This document shows positions 1-7,884 of a stretch of 64,000 nucleotides of DNA, one piece after another. Where the stretch lies: the NCBI GenBank assembly GCA_964228555.1, contig CAXQZU010000040.1, positions 62,001 to 126,000 on the forward strand. Reading direction: 5' to 3'. The translations under genes were made by a program, and so were the position numbers. The stretch's first letter is position 1; each line of letters opens with the position of its first letter. The notes under the pieces are model-generated. The model saw only the letters and a program-made list of their open reading frames with translations, searched no databases and was not told the origin of the DNA. Source of the stretch: CAXQZU01 sp964228555. GTDB taxonomy: Bacteria; Planctomycetota; PLA2; JAEUHO01.

Positions 1-53
1 GCGAGCAAGACCGGTCGATGGAGATGGGAAAGATCGTCAGCGGCCGGGCACAT
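1..53 (-). CDS. rsmH: 16S rRNA (cytosine-N4)-methyltransferase RsmH, N-terminal fragment
   Basis: Only the first 17 codons lie inside the window; the gene runs off its left edge. The short peptide contains HRPVLL, the conserved start of RsmH (usually H.PVLLEEVL). The ATG at 53 lies 6 bases after the mraZ stop on the same strand, the standard mraZ-rsmH order at the head of division and cell-wall clusters. RsmH methylates C1402 of 16S rRNA. The call rests on the motif plus synteny, because too little protein is visible to test domains. Confidence 0.8.
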   Translation of the reverse strand, partial: MCPAADDLSHLHRPVLL

Positions 54-59
54 GCCGGC

Positions 60-497
60 CTAGCCCGCGGGGTCGGCATCGGTCGGCTCGCCGACCGGGT
101 CGCCATCGCCCACGTGCTTCTCCCAGCGCTCTGGGTCCCAGAGCTCCAGGTAGGTGTTCAGGCCCGCCACGCGAACGACGCGCGTGGGGAAGAAGGTCGC
201 GATGAAACGCTTGGGCAGCGTGATGCGGCCCGGGCCCTTGAGCTCGACTTCCTCGGCGCGCTCGAAGAAGCGGCGCTTGCGCGTGGGATCGCCCTCGAAG
301 CGGTTGGGCACCTGCTCGCGCGCCATCTCCGCGTACACGCTGGCGGGATAGGCCTCGATGCACAGCTTGTCCTCGGTGGGCACGAGGTAGAGGCGGCCCT
401 CGCTGTGCTTCTGGATCGCCTCGGCGAACGCAGCGGGGATCACCACACGGTCCTTGCCGTCGAGGCGGTGATCGCGATGACCGGTGAAGGGACGCAT
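60..497 (-). CDS. mraZ: Transcriptional regulator MraZ
   Basis: The 145-residue product has the family's usual size and two AbrB-like half-repeats. The first is near residues 9-25 (LDGKDRVVIPA) and the second near 86-100 (LKGPGRITLPKRF). MraZ is a ring-forming DNA-binding protein that represses its own promoter and the downstream division/cell-wall genes; rsmH follows after 6 bases here. The C-terminus (about residues 128-145) is a short Asp/Gly/Pro-rich tail. ATG 497 starts exactly at the conserved N-terminus. A promoter with ten-base-spaced G-rich repeats lies just upstream, fitting autoregulation. Confidence 0.93.
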   Translation of the reverse strand: MRPFTGHRDHRLDGKDRVVIPAAFAEAIQKHSEGRLYLVPTEDKLCIEAYPASVYAEMAREQVPNRFEGDPTRKRRFFERAEEVELKGPGRITLPKRFIATFFPTRVVRVAGLNTYLELWDPERWEKHVGDGDPVGEPTDADPAG

Positions 498-524
498 GGG
501 CCGTGTCGGCGCTCCGATGCCCCG

Positions 525-553
525 ACTTTACACTCCATGACACCCCTTGCCAA
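525..553 (-). promoter_or_regulatory. mraZ promoter with possible MraZ boxes
   Basis: Reading the minus strand, TTGGCA (553-548) is followed after exactly 17 bases by TAAAGT (530-525), about 28 bases before the ATG. Across and beyond the spacer, G-rich blocks recur every ten bases (GGGGTG, TGGAGTG, GTCGGGG, ATCGGAG). That spacing resembles the ten-base repeats MraZ binds in other bacteria. The promoter is read from sequence; the operator role is inference. Confidence 0.55.
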
Positions 554-850
554 TAGCGAAATCTTGTCTGACACGGCGCACGCAAGATACTCGCCAGCAA
601 GGCTTTGCGTTGTTCGCATGATGTTCGCTTTTGCGGCGTGACACCCGGTGCCCCTCGGCAGCGCCGGGGTCGGAGCGACCGAAACACCCGCCTGATGGGC
701 TGGAAGGGCGCTGGTGACCGATCTGGCCCCCTGGAGCCGGCCACCCGCACCGCGTGGCCGCAGGACGGGCCCGGTACCGGCGCCAGCCTGCGCGACCCGG
801 CGCCTCGTCCGCGGGGTCGGCCTTTGGCCCGCAGGCGGCCGCTGGGGCCG

Positions 851-856
851 TAGCAT
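851..856 (+). promoter_or_regulatory. -10 element of the SRP RNA gene
   Basis: TAGCAT ends seven bases before position 863, which is where the terminal helix of the SRP RNA begins. The RNA structure fixes the 5' end here, so this case independently supports TANNNT as the -10 motif seen throughout the window. No clear -35 hexamer is visible. Confidence 0.6.
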
Positions 857-861
857 CGCGC

Positions 862-969
862 GTGGACGGTCACGCCCCGGTGGGTCGGTGCTGTCGAACC
901 GGGTCAGGTCCGGAAGGAAGCATCCCTACGACTCCCCACCGATGTCTTCGGGTCTACGTGACCGTCCCT
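862..969 (+). ncRNA. ffs: Signal recognition particle RNA, small (4.5S) bacterial type
   Basis: The diagnostic SRP domain IV sequence CAGGTCCGGAAGGAAGCA, with its GGAA tetraloop and asymmetric internal loop, lies at 905-922. The ends close in a perfect 11-bp helix (864-874 with 957-967), giving a hairpin of about 106 nt like E. coli 4.5S RNA, with no Alu domain. It pairs with Ffh for co-translational membrane targeting. A TAGCAT element lies immediately upstream and a strong hairpin (971-999) immediately downstream. It faces a convergent tRNA-Ser gene. Confidence 0.95.
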
Positions 970-970
970 T

Positions 971-999
971 CCTCGCCCTGCGCACGGCGCAGGGCGAGG
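971..999. terminator. Perfect 13-bp hairpin between convergent SRP RNA and tRNA-Ser
   Basis: Stem 971-983 pairs fully with 987-999 around a 3-base loop. There is no T-tract. It starts two bases after the SRP RNA helix and also lies downstream of the convergent tRNA-Ser, so it may end transcription from both sides. Confidence 0.5.
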
Positions 1000-1034
1000 A
1001 AGCGCACGCGGCAGGGCCAGCTGCCCCGCGGCGA

Positions 1035-1055
1035 GCCTGCGGCCGGGCCGCAGGC
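1035..1055. terminator. Hairpin just 3' of tRNA-Ser(GGA)
   Basis: A 10-base inverted repeat (1035-1044 and 1046-1055) with a one-base centre begins 9 bases beyond the 3' CCA of the minus-strand tRNA. It has no T-tract. It is probably a processing or termination structure for the tRNA. Confidence 0.35.
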
Positions 1056-1063
1056 AGGGAAAG

Positions 1064-1154
1064 TGGCGGAGAGGACAGGATTCGAACCTGCGATACGGGT
1101 TCGCCGTATACGCGCTTTCCAAGCGCGCGCCTTCGACCGCTCGGCCACCTCTCC
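1064..1154 (-). tRNA. tRNA-Ser (GGA anticodon)
   Basis: This is a 91-nt class II tRNA with encoded CCA. The acceptor GGAGAGG (1154-1148) pairs with CCTCTCC, with G as discriminator. The anticodon loop TTGGAAA sits on a CGCGC/GCGCG stem and reads UCC/UCU codons. A long variable arm (TATACGGCGAACCCGTATC) is typical of serine tRNAs. The T-loop is GGTTCGAATCC. It faces the SRP RNA gene. Confidence 0.96.
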
Positions 1155-1296
1155 GCGCCAGGGGGTGGACACCCGAGCATAGCCAAGCCCACCCGCGGCG
1201 CCTCGATCCGGCGCGGCCCACCCACAGCAGGACCGGCACGCAGGCGGGCGCCGCAGCCAGCGCCCGGCGGGCCCGGGACGGCGGGCGGGCTGTGGA

Positions 1297-2805
1297 CTAG
1301 GGCCCGTGCCGGAAGAGGCCCGAGCCGGCCACCTGCAGCGCCGCCCGGAACAGGACCACGCCCGTGGCCACCGTGCGCGTGGCCTGCGGCGCGAAGGCCC
1401 CGAAGGTGTCGGCCATGCCCGGCACGGCCTGGCCGCTGCCGGCCAGCGTGAACAGCCCGCACGAGGGCACGATCCAGAACATGCCGCTGCTGCCGTCGGC
1501 CATCAGCGCCGCGCAGGCCATCGCGCCGTCCTGGCTCACGTCCGTGCACTGCGGAGCACGCAGCCCGGGGAACTGGTCCGTGAAGGTGGTGGCCGCGCCG
1601 TAGTCACTGGGGGCGCTGCGGCCCTCGTAGAGGCCCAGCAGCGGCTGCGTGGCACTGAAGGCGTAGGTGGCGCGGTCGCTGCTGGAGCCCAGGCCCAGCC
1701 GCTCGCCCACGGCCTGCGGGTACTCGCACTGGGGCGCGCAGGCCAGCATGTCCAGCTCGCCGTAGGCACCGCCGCCCGGCGCCGCGAGGCCGCTGCGCGC
1801 CAGCCGCGTGTACGCCACGCTGCTGGAGCCCACCAGGATCACGTCGTCCGGCACGCTGCCGTTGCCCTGCGCCTTCCACACCACGCGCCCGTCGTCGTAG
1901 ACCAGCAACGGGCCGCCGCCATGCACCTCCAGCACGTTGCCGCCCCCGGGCAGCGCATTGCCGTCCGACGCCACCTCGGCGTACGACGAGATGGACGGGG
2001 CTCCGATGTAGAGGCGGTCCTCGTACAGCCCCCCCACGTCGGCCACGAAGGCGAAGCGCCCTCCGTCGGCCGAGATGCCGAAGGCACGCAAGTCGTTGCA
2101 CGTGACGGCCAGCGAGCCGTCCGGCAGCGTGTCGCCCGTGGCCACCAGCGAGTCGAGGCCATTGCCGTCCAGGCCCACGATCCACACGGCTTCCGTGCTG
2201 TCGCTCGTGACGCCACCGGCGACGGCGCGGCCGTCCGCCAGCAGCCACAGGCGCCCCGTGTCGAGGCTGGCGAGCACGCCCGAGCTGCCGCTGCTGGCCG
2301 TGTCCTGCTGGTGCAGCAGCACCACGCGCTTGGTGCCCACCACGCCCCCGCTCACGCTGGAGGAGAGCAGCGCGAAGGTGCGGCCCCCGGTGTTGCCGGT
2401 CACGGCCACCAGCGCCAGCAGCTGCCCGGCCGCGTTCACGCGCACGCCCGTGAAGCCCCCGATCGTGCCGCCGCCGGCCGTGCCGGCCGGCAGCGACTCG
2501 CCCACGTGGAACACGAGCACCACGGTGGCGTCGGGCTGCGCGACGAACACGCCCTGCGAGCGCGTCGCGTCGGTCGTGGCGCAGGCAAAGGCCGACCAGC
2601 CCCCCGCGGCGCAGTCCATGAGCATGCCGGGGTCGAAGGCGGCGTAGGCCCCGGCGGTGCCGGGTGCGGGCTGGCCCTGCACGGCCAGCGCGCGCAGGGT
2701 GCCCGGGCGGGTGCAGGGCGCGGGCTCGTCACCGCCGCCGCCGCCGCACGAGGCGCCCGACGAGGCCGCGACGAGGAGCAGCAGGCAGCGGAGCAACGAG
2801 CGCAT
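1297..2805 (-). CDS. Large exported lipoprotein with GQPAPG-type repeats
   Basis: A 502-residue protein. The N-terminus MRSLLRCLLLLVAASSGASC is a lipoprotein signal with the lipidated Cys at position 20, followed by five glycines. The rest is Ala/Gly/Thr-rich and repeats a pattern of a GQPAPG or GESLPAG-like turn, then Phe/Gly strands and D.G...F segments. It therefore looks like an exported beta-propeller-like fold. I recall similar proteins (DUF7453-like) in Planctomycetota, but cannot check. ATG 2805 is chosen over 2832 because it starts the signal peptide and has GGGAGG upstream. No catalytic motif or known function is visible. Confidence 0.7.
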   Translation of the reverse strand: MRSLLRCLLLLVAASSGASCGGGGGDEPAPCTRPGTLRALAVQGQPAPGTAGAYAAFDPGMLMDCAAGGWSAFACATTDATRSQGVFVAQPDATVVLVFHVGESLPAGTAGGGTIGGFTGVRVNAAGQLLALVAVTGNTGGRTFALLSSSVSGGVVGTKRVVLLHQQDTASSGSSGVLASLDTGRLWLLADGRAVAGGVTSDSTEAVWIVGLDGNGLDSLVATGDTLPDGSLAVTCNDLRAFGISADGGRFAFVADVGGLYEDRLYIGAPSISSYAEVASDGNALPGGGNVLEVHGGGPLLVYDDGRVVWKAQGNGSVPDDVILVGSSSVAYTRLARSGLAAPGGGAYGELDMLACAPQCEYPQAVGERLGLGSSSDRATYAFSATQPLLGLYEGRSAPSDYGAATTFTDQFPGLRAPQCTDVSQDGAMACAALMADGSSGMFWIVPSCGLFTLAGSGQAVPGMADTFGAFAPQATRTVATGVVLFRAALQVAGSGLFRHGP

Positions 2806-2808
2806 GGC

Positions 2809-2829
2809 GAGGCCTCCCGGGGAGGCCTC
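2809..2829. promoter_or_regulatory. Inverted repeat containing the lipoprotein's ribosome binding site
   Basis: A perfect 10-base inverted repeat (2809-2818 and 2820-2829) with a one-base centre. On the minus-strand mRNA it contains the GGGAGG Shine-Dalgarno of the gene starting at 2805. A TAGCGT -10 element (2836-2831) lies just upstream, so the repeat would form most of the short leader. Whether it folds or binds a protein is unknown. Confidence 0.35.
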
Positions 2830-2867
2830 CACGCTACACCGGCCCCTCGCCCGCGGCGGGCGCGCGG

Positions 2868-3926
2868 CTAGCGCAGCGAGTCGACGATCTCCTGCAGGGC
2901 GCTGGCCGGGGGCCGCACGCGCTGCATGGGCAGGGTGCCCAGGGGCTGGTCGACCGTGTGCAGCAGCCCATGCAGCGAGGGCTTGCCCGGCTCGAGGTAG
3001 AAGAGCCCCGTCAGGAACTCCTTGGCCGAGTCGGTCTCGCGCAGGATGCGCAGCGCAGCCGCCTTGTCACGCGGGTCGTGCGCATCGTCCACGCGGCGCA
3101 CCAGCACCGAGGCGCCGTCCGGCAACGGCACCCGGATCGAGGCGTTGTCGTCGAACTGCACGTCCGGCGACTCCCACGAGGGCACGAAGCCCAGCTCGTG
3201 GATGGGGCCCTGGTGGTCGCGGCCGTAGTCGTACGACTTGGTGCTGCCCTCGTGGTTGTTGAAGGTCACGCACGGGCTCATCACGTCCAGCACCGCCGTG
3301 CCGTCGTAGGCGATGGCGGCCTTGAGCAGGGCCACCAGCTGCTTGCGGTCGGCCGAGAACGAGCGCGCCACGAAGCCGCAGCCCAGGTTGATGGCCATGG
3401 TGCACAGGTCCACGGGCGGCAGGTCGTTGACCTCGCCCGTCTTGAGCTTGCTGCCCTGGTCGGCCGTGGCGCTGAACTGGCCCTTCGTGAGCCCGTAGAC
3501 GCCGTTGTTCTCGATCACGTACACGATCGGCACGTTGCGGCGCACCAGGTGCACGAACTGGCCCATGCCGATGGAGGCCGTGTCGCCGTCGCCCGACACG
3601 CCGATGGCCACCAGCTTGCGGTTGGCCATCACGGCCCCCGTGGCCACGGAGGGCATGCGCCCGTGCACCGCGTTGAAGCCCCAGCCACGGCTGAGGAAGT
3701 ACGCCGTCGTCTTCGACGAGCAGCCGATGCCCGACATCTTGGCCACGCGATGGGGCTCGACGCCCATCTCGTGGAAGGCCGAGGTGATGGCGTTGGTGAT
3801 GACGTCGTGGCCGCAGCCCTTGCACAGCGTGCTGGGCAGGCCCTTGTAGTCGGCCACCGTCAGGCCGATGCGGTTCGTGTTGCCGCTGGGTGCGGGCTGG
3901 GCCGTCGTGGGACCTTGCGTGCTCAC
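2868..3926 (-). CDS. korB: 2-oxoacid:ferredoxin oxidoreductase, beta subunit
   Basis: A 352-residue thiamine-diphosphate subunit that decarboxylates 2-oxoglutarate or a related 2-oxoacid and passes electrons to ferredoxin. LCKGCGHDV near residue 35 supplies Cys ligands of the [4Fe-4S] cluster. GDGDTASIG followed by ENNGVYG is the ThDP/Mg motif. The GTG start at 3926 overlaps the korA stop (GTGA) and has GGGAGGTG upstream, so the pair is translationally coupled. A longer open frame running back into korA is only a shadow. No separate ferredoxin-like delta subunit is nearby, so this is the two-subunit type. Substrate (2-oxoglutarate versus pyruvate) is not settled by sequence. Confidence 0.93.
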   Translation of the reverse strand: MSTQGPTTAQPAPSGNTNRIGLTVADYKGLPSTLCKGCGHDVITNAITSAFHEMGVEPHRVAKMSGIGCSSKTTAYFLSRGWGFNAVHGRMPSVATGAVMANRKLVAIGVSGDGDTASIGMGQFVHLVRRNVPIVYVIENNGVYGLTKGQFSATADQGSKLKTGEVNDLPPVDLCTMAINLGCGFVARSFSADRKQLVALLKAAIAYDGTAVLDVMSPCVTFNNHEGSTKSYDYGRDHQGPIHELGFVPSWESPDVQFDDNASIRVPLPDGASVLVRRVDDAHDPRDKAAALRILRETDSAKEFLTGLFYLEPGKPSLHGLLHTVDQPLGTLPMQRVRPPASALQEIVDSLR

Positions 3927-5752
3927 CGGGCACCTCCCTTCGCCATCGCAGGCGACTGCTTCTCGTGCTTGGCGACCTGGTCGGTCACGCTGCGCGCGTC
4001 CACCGGCAGGCCGTCGTAGTGCAGCACGCTGATGCAGCGCGCGGCCAGCTCGGGCCACTCCATGCGCAGCAGCTGCAGCATCTGGGCATCGCGGTTCTGC
4101 TCGACCACGTACACGCGCTCGTGCGCCGCCAGCCAGTCGCGCACGGAGGGGTGGAACGGGAACGCGCGCAGGCGCAGGTAGTCGGCCTCCAGGCCCACCT
4201 CGCTGCGCAGCTGGTCGCGCGACTCGACCACCGCGTGGTGCGTCGTGCCGTAGGCCAGGATGCCCACCTTGCGACCCTTGCCGTCCGCCACCGGGGCCGG
4301 CACGAGGCCGCGGGCGGTGTCCAGCTTGCGGGCCAGGCGGTCCATGTTGCGGACGTAGGCACCGCCGTCTTCCGTGTAGCGCGCGTGCTCGTCGTGGCCG
4401 CTGCCGCGCGTGAAGTAGGCACCCAGCCCGCCGGGCGTGCCGGGCAGGGAGCGGTACGGGATGCCGTCGCCGTCCACGTCCTTGTAGCGGCCCCAGTCCT
4501 TCATGGCCTTGAGGCCCGCCTCGTCGAGCACCTTGCCGCGGTCGTGGGCCTTCGTGGGGTACTGCCACGGGTCGGCCATCCACAGGTTCATGCCCAGGTC
4601 GAGGTCGGTCATGACGAACACGATCGTCTGCAGCCGCTCGGCCAGGTCGAAGGACTGCGCCGCCATCTCGTAGGCCTCGCCGATGTCGGCGGGGTAGAGG
4701 CAGGGGTGCTTGCAGTCGCCGTGGCTGAGCAGCGCGGCCTTGAGCACGTCGCCCTGCATCGTGCGCGTGGGCAAGCCCGTGCTGGGGCCGGTGCGCTGCA
4801 CGTTCATGATGACGCCCGGCACCTCGGCGTAGTAGGCCAGGCCCACGAACTCCGCCATCAGGCTGATGCCCGGGCCGCTGGTCGTGGTGAAGGCGCGCGC
4901 GCCGCCCCAGCCCGCGCCCACCACCATGCCGATCGAGGCCAGTTCATCCTCGGCCTGCACCACCGCGAAGGTGGCCTTGCCGTCCGCGTCGCGGCGGTAG
5001 CGGTCGGCCAGGTCGTTGAAGGCCTCCGCCAGGCTCGACGAGGGCGTGATCGGGTACCAGGCCAGCACGGTGGCGCCGCCGAACAGCGCGCCCACGGCGC
5101 AGGCCGTGTTGCCGTCCACCAGCACCTTGCCCGCCGTCTTGTCCATGCGGCGCACCTGGAAGCGCGGGCGGTGCGTGACGTGCTCGCGCGCGTGCTTGAC
5201 GCCGGCCAGCACCGCCGCCTGGTTGAGCTCCAGCGCCTTGGGCTTGCTGCGGAAGGCCTTCTGCAGCGCCTTCTCCACCTCGGCCACCTCGATGCCGAGC
5301 ATCTCGGCCAGCACGCCCACGTACACCATGTTCACGACCAGCTTGCGCAGGTCCACCTTGGGGCAGCAGTCGCGCACGATGGCCTGGAAGGGCAGCGCGA
5401 GGAAGGTGACGTCCTTGCGCGGGTGCTCCTTGAGGATCGTGTCGTCGCAGAGCACGGTGGCGCCCGGCGGCACGCCCATCACGTCCTGCTCCACCGTGGC
5501 CGGGTTCATGCACACCATCACGTCGATCTCGCGGCGGCGCGCGATGTAGCCGTCGGCGTTCGCGCGGATGGTGAACCAGGTGGGCAGGCCCGCGATGTTG
5601 CTCGGGAACAGGTTCTTGCCGGAGACCGGCACGCCCATCTGGAAGATGGAGCGCAGCAGCGTGTTGTTGGCCGTCTGGCTGCCGGAGCCGTTGACGGTGG
5701 CCACCTGGATGCTCAGGCGGTTGACGATGGGTTCCTGGGCAGGCTCGGGCAT
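3923..5752 (-). CDS. korA: 2-oxoacid:ferredoxin oxidoreductase, fused gamma-alpha subunit
   Basis: A 609-residue subunit. Residues of about 10-190 form the gamma domain (GSGSQTANN near the start). The following alpha domain carries YPITPSSSLAEAF and, further on, the TTSGPGISLM motif of pyrimidine binding. This gamma-alpha fusion is the usual arrangement in two-subunit 2-oxoglutarate:ferredoxin oxidoreductases. ATG 5752 begins at the conserved N-terminus; an in-frame ATG at 5866 would add a Pro/Arg-rich stretch unlike the family. A TACAAT element (5824-5819) suggests a leader of about 60 bases. The enzyme probably feeds reductive or oxidative TCA reactions. Confidence 0.93.
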   Translation of the reverse strand: MPEPAQEPIVNRLSIQVATVNGSGSQTANNTLLRSIFQMGVPVSGKNLFPSNIAGLPTWFTIRANADGYIARRREIDVMVCMNPATVEQDVMGVPPGATVLCDDTILKEHPRKDVTFLALPFQAIVRDCCPKVDLRKLVVNMVYVGVLAEMLGIEVAEVEKALQKAFRSKPKALELNQAAVLAGVKHAREHVTHRPRFQVRRMDKTAGKVLVDGNTACAVGALFGGATVLAWYPITPSSSLAEAFNDLADRYRRDADGKATFAVVQAEDELASIGMVVGAGWGGARAFTTTSGPGISLMAEFVGLAYYAEVPGVIMNVQRTGPSTGLPTRTMQGDVLKAALLSHGDCKHPCLYPADIGEAYEMAAQSFDLAERLQTIVFVMTDLDLGMNLWMADPWQYPTKAHDRGKVLDEAGLKAMKDWGRYKDVDGDGIPYRSLPGTPGGLGAYFTRGSGHDEHARYTEDGGAYVRNMDRLARKLDTARGLVPAPVADGKGRKVGILAYGTTHHAVVESRDQLRSEVGLEADYLRLRAFPFHPSVRDWLAAHERVYVVEQNRDAQMLQLLRMEWPELAARCISVLHYDGLPVDARSVTDQVAKHEKQSPAMAKGGAR

Positions 5753-5818
5753 GGGAAGGGCCTTGCGGGGAGGGCGGGACGCGAGGTCCCGGGCGCCCGG
5801 TCCGGGTGCCGGCGGCGG

Positions 5819-5824
5819 ATTGTA
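5819..5824 (-). promoter_or_regulatory. -10 element of korAB
   Basis: TACAAT on the minus strand is a near-consensus -10 in GC-rich surroundings, about 67 bases before the chosen korA start. No -35 is evident. Confidence 0.4.
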
Positions 5825-5954
5825 CGGGTCGGCCCTCCCCCGCCCCGGAATGCGCGGGGGGGCCACGCGGTGCGGCGCCAGCGCCCGAGGCCGCGGCGCG
5901 GGGCGCCCGCGCGGGGCCCGCGCCCCGGCCGCCGCCGGGCTCGCCGCCCGCGCG

Positions 5955-6974
5955 CTAGCGCTGGGCGATGGACTGCAGCCCCAGCGCCTGGCAGGCCCAG
6001 TAGGTGCCTGCGCTCACCAGCGCCGCCGCCGGGATGGTGAGCACCCAGGCCCAGAGGATCTTCTTGGCCACCTCCCAGCGCACCGAGCGCATGCGCTTGA
6101 CCACGCCCGTGCCCATGATGCTGCCGGTGATGCTGTGCGTGGTGCTGACCGGGATGCCGGTCACGGCGGTGCCCATCAGCACCAGGCTGCCGGCCATCTC
6201 GGCGCAGAAGCCCTGCTCGGGACGCAGCTTGGTGAGCTTGCTGCCCATCGTCTGGATCACCTTCCACCCGCCCAGCAAGGTGCCCAGCCCGATCGCCGTG
6301 TGGGCCGCGATCACCACCCACAGCTGCACGTCGGGGACGCCCGAGGCCCCCACCTGCTGCACGCCGCCGGCCACCAGCGCGGCGGTCATGATGCCCATGA
6401 TCTTCTGCGCGTCGTTGCTGCCGTGGCCCAGGCTGAACGCGGCCGACGACAGCAGCTGGCCGATGCGGGCGAGGCGGTCCACGCGCCGCGGCGTGCTGTT
6501 GCGGAACACCCAGTAGGTGATGGTCATGAGCACCGCGCCCACGACGAGGCCGATGAGCGGGGCGAGCAGGATGAACCACAGGGTGGGCTCGAGCTTGGCG
6601 AAGTTGATCGCGCCCCAGCCCTGCGCCGCCCAGCCCGCGCCCACGAGGCCGCCCATCAGGCTGTGGCTCACGCTGATGGGCAGCCCGGCCATGGTGCAGC
6701 CGTGGGCCCAGGCGATGGCGCCGACGAGGCCCGCCAGCACCAGCGAGAGGTCGGCCTGCGCCGCAGGCACCACGCTGGATACGGTCTTGGCCACGGCCGT
6801 GCCGACGAACACCATCGCCGCCGCGTTCCAGAAGGCGGCCCACGCCACGGCCTGGCGCGGCGTCAGCACGCGCGTGGACACCACCGTGGCGATGGAGTTG
6901 GCCGCGTCGTTCATGCCGTTGACGAAGTCGAACAGCAAGGCCAGCGCGATGATGATGACGACCAGCGTGAGCAT
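5955..6974 (-). CDS. pitA: PiT-family inorganic phosphate transporter
   Basis: A 339-residue inner-membrane protein of about ten helices. It carries the two inverted PiT signatures, GMNDAANSIA near residue 20 and GSNDAQKIMG near 200, plus two further repeat motifs, PISVSHSLMGG and PVSTTHSITGS. It imports phosphate with protons or sodium as a metal-phosphate complex. At 339 residues it is of the short PiT type without the long central loop. It lies 27 bases downstream of the DUF47 gene, the usual partner, so phosphate is the likely substrate. Confidence 0.92.
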   Translation of the reverse strand: MLTLVVIIIALALLFDFVNGMNDAANSIATVVSTRVLTPRQAVAWAAFWNAAAMVFVGTAVAKTVSSVVPAAQADLSLVLAGLVGAIAWAHGCTMAGLPISVSHSLMGGLVGAGWAAQGWGAINFAKLEPTLWFILLAPLIGLVVGAVLMTITYWVFRNSTPRRVDRLARIGQLLSSAAFSLGHGSNDAQKIMGIMTAALVAGGVQQVGASGVPDVQLWVVIAAHTAIGLGTLLGGWKVIQTMGSKLTKLRPEQGFCAEMAGSLVLMGTAVTGIPVSTTHSITGSIMGTGVVKRMRSVRWEVAKKILWAWVLTIPAAALVSAGTYWACQALGLQSIAQR

Positions 6975-7001
6975 GCGGTCGGGCTCCCGGGAACGCGCGG
7001 G

Positions 7002-7628
7002 CTAGGCGTACTCGAGCAGGATGTTCTCGATCTGGTCGGCCACGTCCTCGCAGCGGTCGGTGGCCGTCTCGAGGTGCTCGTACACCTCCTTCCACTTGAT
7101 GATGTCGCGCGCGTCCTGCATGGTGCGGAACAGGTCGCCGATGGCCGGGCGCAGGATGCTGTCCGCCTTGTTCTCCAGCGTGTGGATCTGCACCAGCTTC
7201 TGGCGCAGGCCCTCGGCATCCTTCAGGTTGTCGAGGCTGGCGACGGCGTCGCGCACGATCTCGGTGAGCTCGACGAGCACGTCCACCAGCGCCTGCAGCG
7301 GGGCGTTCGTGGTGTGCAGCTCGTAGTGCAGCATGCGCTGCGCGGCACCCTCGACGAGGTCGATGATGTCGTCGAGGCGCCGGCAGATCGTGCTGATCTC
7401 GTTGCGGTCCAGCGGCGTGATGAAGGTGCGCTGCAGCGCGAGCAAGACCTGGTGCAGGTGCTCGTCCGCCTGGCTCTCGATGGCGCGGATGGCCTCCACG
7501 CGCGCCTTCACCTCGGCCGGGTTCTTGACCAGGTCGCGGTAGGCCTTGGCGATCTCGACGGCCTTGCCCGCCGAGGTCTCCATGTGGGTGAAGAAGATGT
7601 CCTTGCGAGGCAGCAGGCGTCGGAACAC
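7002..7628 (-). CDS. DUF47 phosphate-transport accessory protein
   Basis: A 208-residue, mainly helical PhoU-like protein of the DUF47 (Pit accessory) family. The N-terminus FRRLLPRKDIFF and the internal TPLDRNEI and RRLDDIIDLVE are family hallmarks; acidic helices supply metal-binding residues. The GTG start at 7628 is set by GGGAGGT just upstream and by the family N-terminus. Its gene precedes the PiT transporter. Such proteins are thought to modulate the transporter; the mechanism here is not visible. Confidence 0.9.
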   Translation of the reverse strand: MFRRLLPRKDIFFTHMETSAGKAVEIAKAYRDLVKNPAEVKARVEAIRAIESQADEHLHQVLLALQRTFITPLDRNEISTICRRLDDIIDLVEGAAQRMLHYELHTTNAPLQALVDVLVELTEIVRDAVASLDNLKDAEGLRQKLVQIHTLENKADSILRPAIGDLFRTMQDARDIIKWKEVYEHLETATDRCEDVADQIENILLEYA

Positions 7629-7838
7629 GGGACCTCCCTGCCAGTGCCAGGACGCAAGCACCCCCGCCCCGCAAGCGCCCTCAGGCGCGTCGCGGGCCAC
7701 GGGTGCGTGCATGACCCGGCGTGCTCCCGCCTGGAGCCCGCCGGCCTGGTTGCCTGGCCGGGAGTCACCATCCCAAGGGGGGCGGACGGCCGGCACGGAA
7801 AGGCTGGGCGGCCCCAGCCCGCCGGGGACCCGGCCCCG

Positions 7839-7844
7839 TAGTGT
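7839..7844 (+). promoter_or_regulatory. -10 element upstream of the 7885 gene
   Basis: TAGTGT lies 40 bases before the ATG and fits the TANNNT pattern of the window. There is no clear -35. Confidence 0.35.
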
Positions 7845-7884
7845 GGCCTCCCTCTCGCCTCCCCCACCCCCCCGGAGCCTGTCC

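Larger units (their letters stand above)
498..861. other. Intergenic region between mraZ and the SRP RNA gene
   Basis: About 360 bases with no supportable gene. The left end (498-600) is noticeably less GC-rich and holds the mraZ promoter. The right end holds the TAGCAT -10 element of the SRP RNA at 851-856. Frames that stay open through the middle show no family motif and no ribosome binding site. Confidence 0.6.

Noticed and set aside
714..1451. Open frame across the SRP RNA and tRNA-Ser
   Set aside because: It crosses two structured RNA genes and has no motif or ribosome binding site.
2868..4583. Apparent 571-residue fusion of korA and korB
   Set aside because: The first 219 residues have no family match and lie out of frame within korA. 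The real korB starts at GTG 3926 with a good Shine-Dalgarno.
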